Positions 29,801 through 38,800 of a stretch of 60,000 nt of DNA are shown piece by piece. The notes below the pieces were generated by a model that saw nothing but the letters and a program-made list of their open reading frames with translations, had not been told where the DNA came from and did not search any database. Numbering within the stretch: position 1 is the stretch's first letter; every line of letters begins with the position of its first letter. The position numbers were made by a program, and so were the translations under genes. Source of the stretch: Nematostella vectensis (lineage: Eukaryota > Cnidaria > Anthozoa > Actiniaria > Edwardsiidae); assembly GCF_932526225.1 (NCBI RefSeq), contig NC_064035.1:17909969-17969968 (forward strand), written 5' to 3'.

Positions 29801-32800
29801 CATTGATTGTGTGCATCCTTGCATAGAACTATTGTTAAACTATTGTCGTTGTTTTCGTTCCAGGTTTAAAAACCATCCAAAGTTAAATAATCAGTATCTG
29901 CTGCTCAGTTTGCTTGGCAAGGGTGGCTTTAGTGAAGTATATAAGGTATGGTTGCTCATGGTGCCTCAAATATGCATGCTCTTTGTTTGTATCCAACTGA
30001 CTATATTGTTTTGTATTTTTTTACAGGGCTACGATCTGGTAAATCATAGATATGTTGCATGTAAAATACACCAGCTAATAAAAGAGTGGAAAGAAGACAA
30101 GAAAGCGAACTATATCAAGTATGTACAGTATATAAACTTTAAATCATGTGTCCGCTTAAGGTAATTCCCTTGAATTATTCTACAACCAAGAATTTTTTTA
30201 AACTTGGCATAAACAATATTGAAGTTAAGGGCTTTCAAAAATGTAATTAAAAAATGGGGGTACCGAACTCGTTTTCACAACAGGGGGGCGTAAAGTTTAC
30301 GCCTTTTTACTGATCATGCAAGGAAAAATCCCAACTTCAAAAAAGAGTGCGTATAGTTTTTAGAAAATTAAGTTCTGTTTGTCGAGCTGCCAAAATCCGA
30401 TCTCCTAAACAATAACCTGTAGTAGTTAATGTTCAAAACAAATCACATTTTAATAGATCGCACTAAAAGACATTGTTTTTGCCACTATTCATACAGTAAA
30501 AAGCGCCATTTTGAAGTATTTTTACGGCTTTAAGAGAAATTACAAAACTTCTACAACCCAACTTTTTTTCTTTTTTCAGTATATCATTTTTCCGTATATA
30601 TTTAACTATTTGAGTAAATAAAAAATGGGGGTAACCGACTTCGTTTTTCTGTCAAAGCGATTTTAAGTAAAAAACGTGCGCCTTTTGCTGTGTTTTCTTG
30701 TACAACTGTGGCGCGCGCACACTTAATACCGGAAAATTCGAACAAACAGGGTGCGCCACTATGCGCAGAAGGGGTGTGCATTGCAATTCAAGGGAATTAC
30801 CTTAATAAAGAATGTATTATGTAACAGGCAGCATTGTAATAATATTTTATGTTGGTTTTGCTGTAAAAGCATAGTTATATTCTAGTATTATAGTAGGTAT
30901 AGAAAATGAATTTACAAATAACAAAGCTGATGCAGCATTTACTCCAATAATCATTTTATTTCTCACGACACTTTGTATTATGTGTTGCAATTCCTCTTTA
31001 TTAATGTCTGTTTTTTCCAGACATGCCCTGAGAGAATACAACATTCACAAATCACTGAACCATCCTGTAAGTTCCTATTTCACAGTTGATGTTGATCTTC
31101 ATATTGTACAGTACATTTTTTAAGTACTGTACTTTATGTACTTTTTTACTTGTGTACTTTATTTACCTTGTTTTATTGCTTATAATTATTAACCATAGTA
31201 TGGCCTACATCCCCCTGTTAAAATATATTTTGTTCCTTTATCATGGCAGTAAGGGGGTTTCCTGCATGTTTCTCAAGTTTCTAAAATTGGAAATCACGTT
31301 TCATTATAAACTGACAACAAGGATCAATATTAACTCATAAAATCCCCTGCATGTTTCACAAGTTTCAAAAATTGGAAATCACGTTTCATTATAAACTGAC
31401 AACAAGGATCAATCTTAACTCATAAAATCCCCTGCATGTTTCACAAGTTTCAAACATTGGAAATCACGTTTCATTATAAACTGGCAACAAGGATCAATCT
31501 TAACTCATAAAATCCCTTGCATGTTTCACAAGTTTCAAACATTGGAAATCACGTTTTATTATAAACTGACAACAAGGATCAATCTTAACTCATAAAATCT
31601 CCTGCATGTTTCACAAGTTTCAAAAATTGGAAATCACGTTTCATTATAAAATGACATCAAGGATCAATCTTAACTCATAAAATCCCCTGCATGTTTCACA
31701 AGTTTTAAAAAATTGGAAATCACGTTTCATTATAAACTGACAACAAGGATCAATCTTAACTCATAAAATCCCCTGCATGTTTCACGAGTTTCAAAAATTG
31801 GAAATCACGTTTCATTATAAACTGACACCAAGGATCAATCTTAACTCATAAAATCCCCTTCATGTTTCACAAGTTTCAAAAATTGGAAATCACGTTTCAT
31901 TATAAACTGACAACAAGGATCCATCTTAACTCATAAAATCCCCTGCATGTTTCACAAGTTTCAAACATTGGAAATCACGTTTCATTATAAACTGACAACA
32001 AGGATCAATCTTAACTCATAAAATCCCCTGCATGTTTCACAAGTTTCAAACATTGGAAATCACGTTTCATTATAAACTGACAACAAGGATCAATCTTAAC
32101 TCAAAATATCCCCTGCATGTTTCACAAGTTTCAAACATTGGAAATCACGTTTCATTATAAACTGACATCAAGGATCAATCTTAACTCATAAAATCCCCTG
32201 CATGTTTCACAAGTTTCAAAAATTGGAAATCACGTTTCATTATAAACTGACAACAAGGATCAATCTTAACTCATAAAATCCCCTGCACGTTTCACGAGTT
32301 TCAAAAATTGGAAATCACGTTTTATTATAAACTGACAACAAGGATCAATCTTAACTCATAAAATCCCCTGCACGTTTCACAAGTTTCAAACATTGGAAAT
32401 CACGTTTCATTATAAACTGACAACAAGGATCAATCTTAACTCATAAAATCCCCTGCATGTTTCACAAGTTTCAAACATTGGAAATCACGTTTCATTATAA
32501 ACTGACAACAAGGATCAATCTTAACTCGTAAAATCCCCTGCATGTTTCACAAGTTTCAAACATTGGAAATCACGTTTCATTATAAACTGACAACAAGGAT
32601 CCATCTTAACTCATAAAATCCCCTGCATGTTTCACAAGTTTCAAAAATTGGAAACCACGTTTCATTATAAACTGACAACAAGGATCAATCTTAACTCATA
32701 AAATCCCCTGCATGTTTCACAAGTTTCAAAAATTGGAAACCACGTTTCATTATAAAATGACATCAAGGATCAATCTTAACTCATAAAATCCCCTGCATGT

Positions 32801-35800
32801 TTCACAAGTTTTAAAAAATTGGAAATCACGTTTCATTATAAACTGACAACAAGGATCTATCTCAACTCATAAAATCCCCTGCATGTTTCACAAGTTTCAA
32901 ACATTGGAAATCACGTTTCATTATAAACTGACATCAAGGATCAATCTTAACTCATAAAATCCCCTGCATGTTTCACAAGTTTCAAAAATTGGAAATCACG
33001 TTTCATTATAAACTGACAACAAGGATCAATCATAACTCATAAAATCCCCTGCATGTTTCACAAGTTTCCAAAATTGAAAATCACGTTTCATTATAAACTG
33101 ACAACAAGGATCAATCTTAACTCATAAAATCCCCTGCATGTTTCACGAGTTTCAAAAATTGGAAATCACGTTTCATTATAAACTGACAACAAGGATCAAT
33201 CTTAACTCATAAAATCCCCTGCATGTTTCACAAGTTTCAAACATTGGAAATCACGTTTCATTATAAACTGACAACAAGGATCAATCTTAACTCATAAAAT
33301 CCCCTGCACGTTTCACAAGTTTCAACATTGGAAATCACGTTTCATTATAAACTGACAACAAGGATCAATCTTAACTCATAAAATCCCCTGCATGTTTCAC
33401 AAGTTTCAAACATTGGAAATCACGTTTCATTATAAACTGACAACAAGGATCAATCTTAACTCATAAAATCCCCTGCATGTTTCACAAGTTTCAAACATTG
33501 GACATCACGTTTCATTATAAACTGACAACAAGGATCAATCTTAACTCATAAAATCCCCTGCATGTTTCACAAGTTTCAAACATTGGAAATCACGTTTCAT
33601 TATAAACTGACAACAAGGATCAATCTTAACTCATAAAATCCCCTGTATGTTTCACAAGTTTCAAACATTGGAAATCACGTTTCATTATAAACTGACAACA
33701 AGGATCCATCTTAACTCATAAAATCCCCTGCACGTTTCACAAGTTTCAACATTGGAAATCACGTTTCATTATAAACTGACAACAAGGATCAATCTTAACT
33801 CATAAAATCCCCTGCATGTTTCACAAGTTTCAAACATTGGAAATCACGTTTCATTATAAACTGACAACAAGGATCAATCTTAACTCATAAAATCCCCTGC
33901 ATGTTTCACAAGTTTTAAAAATTGGAAATCACTTTTCATTATAAACTGACAACAAGGATCAATCTTAACTCATAAAATCCCCTGCATGTTTCACAAGTTT
34001 CAAAAATTGGAAATCACGTTTCATTATAAACTGACAACAAGGATCCATCTTAACTCATAAAATCCCCTGTATGTTTCACAAGTTTCAAACATTGGAAATC
34101 ACGTTTCATTATAAACTGACAACAAGGATCAATCTTAACTCATAAAATCCCCTGCATGTTTCACAAGTTTCAAAAATTGGAAATCACGTTTCATTATAAA
34201 CTGACAACAAGGATCCATCTTAACTCATAAAATCCCCTGCATGTTTCACAAGTTTCAAACATTGGAAATCACGTTTCATTATAAACTGACAACAAGGATC
34301 AATCTTAACTCATAAAATCCCCTGCATGTTTCACAAGTTTCAAACATTGGAAATCACGTTTCATTATAAACTGACAACAAGGATCAATCTTAACTCATAA
34401 AATCCCCTGCATGTTTCACAAGTTTCAAACATTGGAAATCACGTTTCATTATAAACTGACAACAAGGATCAATCTTAACTCATAAAATCCCCTGCATGTT
34501 TCACAAGTTTTAAAAATTGGAAATCACTTTTCATTATAAACTGACAACAAGGATCAATCTTAACTCATAAAATCCCCTGCATGTTTCACAAGTTTCAAAA
34601 ATTGGAAATCACGTTTCATTATAAACTGACAACAAGGATCCATCTTAACTCATAAAATCCCCTGTATGTTTCACAAGTTTCAAACATTGGAAATCACGTT
34701 TCATTATAAACTGACAACAAGGATCAATCTTAACTCATAAAATCCCCTGCATGTTTTACAAGTTTCAAAAATTGGAAATCACGTTTCATTATAAACTGAC
34801 AACAAGGATCCATCTTAACTCATAAAATCCCCTGCATGTTTCACAAGTTTCAAACATTGGAAATCACGTTTCATTATAAACTGACAACAAGGATCAATCT
34901 TAACTCATAAAATCCCCTGCATGTTTCACAAGTTTCAAACATTGGAAATCACGTTTCATTATAAACTGACAACAAGGATCAATCTTAACTCATAAAATCC
35001 CCTGCATGTTTCACAAGTTTCAAACATTGGAAATCACGTTTCATTATTCACTGACAACAAGGATCAATCTTAACTCATAAAATCCCCTGCATGTTTCACA
35101 AGTTTCAAACATTGGAAATCACGTTTCATTATAAACTGACAACAAGGATCAATCTTAACTCATAAAATCCCCTGCATGTTTCACAAGTTTCAAACATTGG
35201 AAATCACGTTTCATTATAAACTGACAACAAGGATCAATCATAACTCATAAAATCCCCTGCATTTTTCACAAGTTTCAAACATTGGAAATCACGTTTCATT
35301 ATAAACTGACAACAAGGATCAATCTTAACTCATAAAATCCCCTGCATGTTTCACAAGTTTCAAACATTGGAAATCACGTTTCATTATAAACTGACAACAA
35401 GGATCCATCTTAACTCATAAAATCCCCTGCATGTTTCACAAGTTTCAAACATTGGAAATCACGTTTCATTATAAACTGACAACAAGGATCAATCTTAACT
35501 CATAAAATCCCCTGCATGTTTCACAAGTTTCAAACATTGGAAATCACGTTTCATTATAAACTGACAACAAGGATCAATCTTAACTCATAAAATCCCCTGC
35601 ACGTTTCACAAGTTTCAAACATTGGAAATCACGTTTCATTATAAACTGACAACAAGGATCAATCAAAACTCATAAAATCCCCTGCATTTTTCACAAGTTT
35701 CAAACATTGGAAATCACGTTTCATTATAAACTGACAACAAGGATCAATCTTAACTCATAAAATCCCCTGCATGTTTTACAAGTTTCAAACATTGGAAATC

Positions 35801-38800
35801 ACGTTTCATTATAAACTGACAACAAGGATCAATCTTAACTCATAAAATCCCCTGCATGTTTCACAAGTTTCAAACATTGGAAATCACGTTTCATTATAAA
35901 CTGACAACAAGGATCAATCAAAACTCATAAAATCCCCTGCATTTTTCACAAGTTTCAAACATTGGAAATCACGTTTCATTATAAACTGACAACAAGGATC
36001 AATCTTAACTCATAAAATCCCCTGCATGTTTCACAAGTTTCAAAAATTGGAAATCACGTTTCATTATAAACTGACAACAATGATCAATCATAACTCATAA
36101 AATCCCCTGCATGTTTCACAAGTTTCCAAAATTGGAAATCACGTTTCATTATAAACTGACAACAAGAATCAATCTTAACTCATAAAATCCCCTGCACGTT
36201 TCACAAGTTTCAACATTGGAAATCACGTTTCATTATAAACTGACAACAAGGATCAATCTTAACTCATAAAATCCCCTGCACGTTTCACAAGTTGCAACAT
36301 TGGAAATCACGTTTCATTATAAACTGACAACAAGGATCAATCTTAACTCATAAAATCCCCTTACTACCCATGATTTAATGATTGGAACCCTTTTTTTTTT
36401 TCAGAGAATAGTCCAACTCTATGATGTTTTCGAGATCGATGTTGAATCGTAAGTTTATGTTTTACTTTCATCTATTGCAAAAAACATGCATTAAAGTACT
36501 GAAAGATGATTAAAATAAAATATATATTATATGCAGTTACTTCAACAGATCCAGCTTTTTGTTAATCCTTGATTGTCTGAGAACTTGACAGAAAATTGGT
36601 TCTTTGTTTCAGTGTAGTGCTTGGCAAAAGCAGAACATAATGAAGGGATATTTCACTAAGCATTACAACTTGAAGTTGTTACTTTTTAAGATCTCAAATG
36701 GTATTATTTATGTCATAGGTTCTGTACTGTGCTGGAATACTGTGATGGGAATGACTTAGACTTCCTTCTCAAGCAACACAAAACTGTCCCTGAAAGAGAG
36801 GTAAGCAACAAAAAACTGTCCTTGAAAGAGAGGTAAGCAACACAAGACTGTCCGTGAAAGAGAGGTAAGCAACACAAGACTGTCCTTGAAAGAGAGGTAA
36901 GCAACACAAGACTGTCCCTGAAAGAGAGGTAAGCAACACAAGACTAGGTAAGCAACACAAGACTGTCCCTGAAAGAGAGGTAAGCAACACAAGACTAGGT
37001 AAGCAACACAAGACTGTCCCTGAAAGAGAGGTAAGCAACAAAAAAACTGTTCCTGAAAGAAAGGTAAGCAACACATAACTGTTCCTGAAAGAGAGGTAAG
37101 CAACACATGACTGTTCCTGAAAGAGAGGTAAGCGACACAAAACTGTCCTTGAAAGAGTGGCAAGCAATACTTGACTGTCCCTGAAAGAGAGGTAAGCAAC
37201 ACAAGACTAGGTAAGCAACACAAGACTGTCCCTGAAAGAGAGGTATGCAACACAAGACTGTCCCTGAAAGAGAGGTAAGCAACACAAGACTGTCCCTGAA
37301 AGAGAGGTAAGCAACACTTGACTGTTTCTGAAAGAGGGAATAGCTACTGTATATGGTACTGTTCCTAAAATTAAGGTAAGCAACACAAAAAAATATTCTG
37401 CAATATTTCTATTGTTTGTTGGATGTGAGTCCATGTATTACTCACCATAGCCCTGAGTTTTACTTTTTTTCTTTCAGGCAAAGTGCATTGTTATGCAGGT
37501 AGGCAAATGCTTTCTGGGTTATAAAATGTTTTAAGAAGTAGGCATTATTCATTGTTTTATACTGTAATTCACCAAAATTTCTTAAATGCTTGGTTTGATA
37601 CTTGAACCCCTTTTTAACCTGTAGCCTTTAGTACCAAATCCGATTTCTTATTGTACTTATGCTGTTCCTTTTAGACTGTTCGCGCATTGAAGTATCTAAA
37701 TGAAATCAAGCCCCCTGTTATCCATTACGATTTAAAACCAGGTGGGTTAGTTAGACGTGTTGGACAAGCTCTAAGTAAACTACCCAAAGCTTAAGACCAA
37801 ATCACTCAGAGAAACACAAGATAGATTGTACTAGGCACCTTCAGGGTAGACAATAGACTAGGTGTACCATTGGTTGGGTATAACATAGACTGGGTATGCC
37901 ATGGGATGGGTGCACCACTGACTGGGTGTACCATGGCCTTGGTGTACAATGGGTCGCGCACACCTTGAATTGTTTGTACCACAGACTAGGTATGCTACTT
38001 GTGTGCTGTGACCTGGGTATGCTACTTTACTGTTCTCAGACAAAAACAATCATGATTATACATAATGCGCTAGCTAGATTTATGCCTGTAAACGTTCACT
38101 GTTATGTCTACCTATCTAGCCTGAATGGCGTCCATTGTTGTCCAATGTTGTGACTTCACATGCAGGGCTTGAATTGCGTTTGAGGATCATGTTCCTCTTG
38201 GGCCCAGACACCATGCTAGATCAAATCCCTTCCAAGTGCTTATCTAAATTGATTTGTACTCCTTGCATCAATTCACTGTTTGGTGCAGGGTTTGTCTTGG
38301 GAAACAGTTTCTTAAAACGTATACTTATCTGTTTTTCATAGTTCTTTGATCATAAACTCTGCTCTCCTAATTTGATGTTGAGACATAGGCTATAAAGTCT
38401 TTTAATGGAATGTTCCCTAATGTAACGCCCTCTTAAGGTGAGATGGTCGGGGCTGATGAGTCGCCCCATTTAACGCCGAACTTATACTCCACAGGCAATA
38501 TATTGCTTGTTGGAACCGGAGCATTCAGCGGTGAGACAAAAATCACCGACTTCGGATTGAGCAAGATTTTCGAGTCTGACGAGGATGACAGCATGGAGCT
38601 GACCTCACAAGGTGCTGGCACCTACTGGTACCTCCCCCCTGAATGCTTTGTGGTCGGCAAAGAACCCCCCAAGATATCTTCAAAGGTATGTCTGTTATTT
38701 CCCCGTGCTTGTGTGTATTTGAGTAATATGCAGCAGTTTGACAATCGGGGGTTCTTCAGTTCTCCCAGATATTCTCAAAGGTACATAATTCTACTGTAAC

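Noticed and set aside
36713-37434. Overlapping minus-strand frames up to 165 codons
   Set aside because: Reverse reading of the 32-bp donor repeat and of kinase exon 20.
37675-37741. HYD instead of HRD in the catalytic loop as a sign of a dead kinase
   Set aside because: Tousled-like kinases normally carry HYDLKPGN; Lys453, Asp554 and the DFG are all present.
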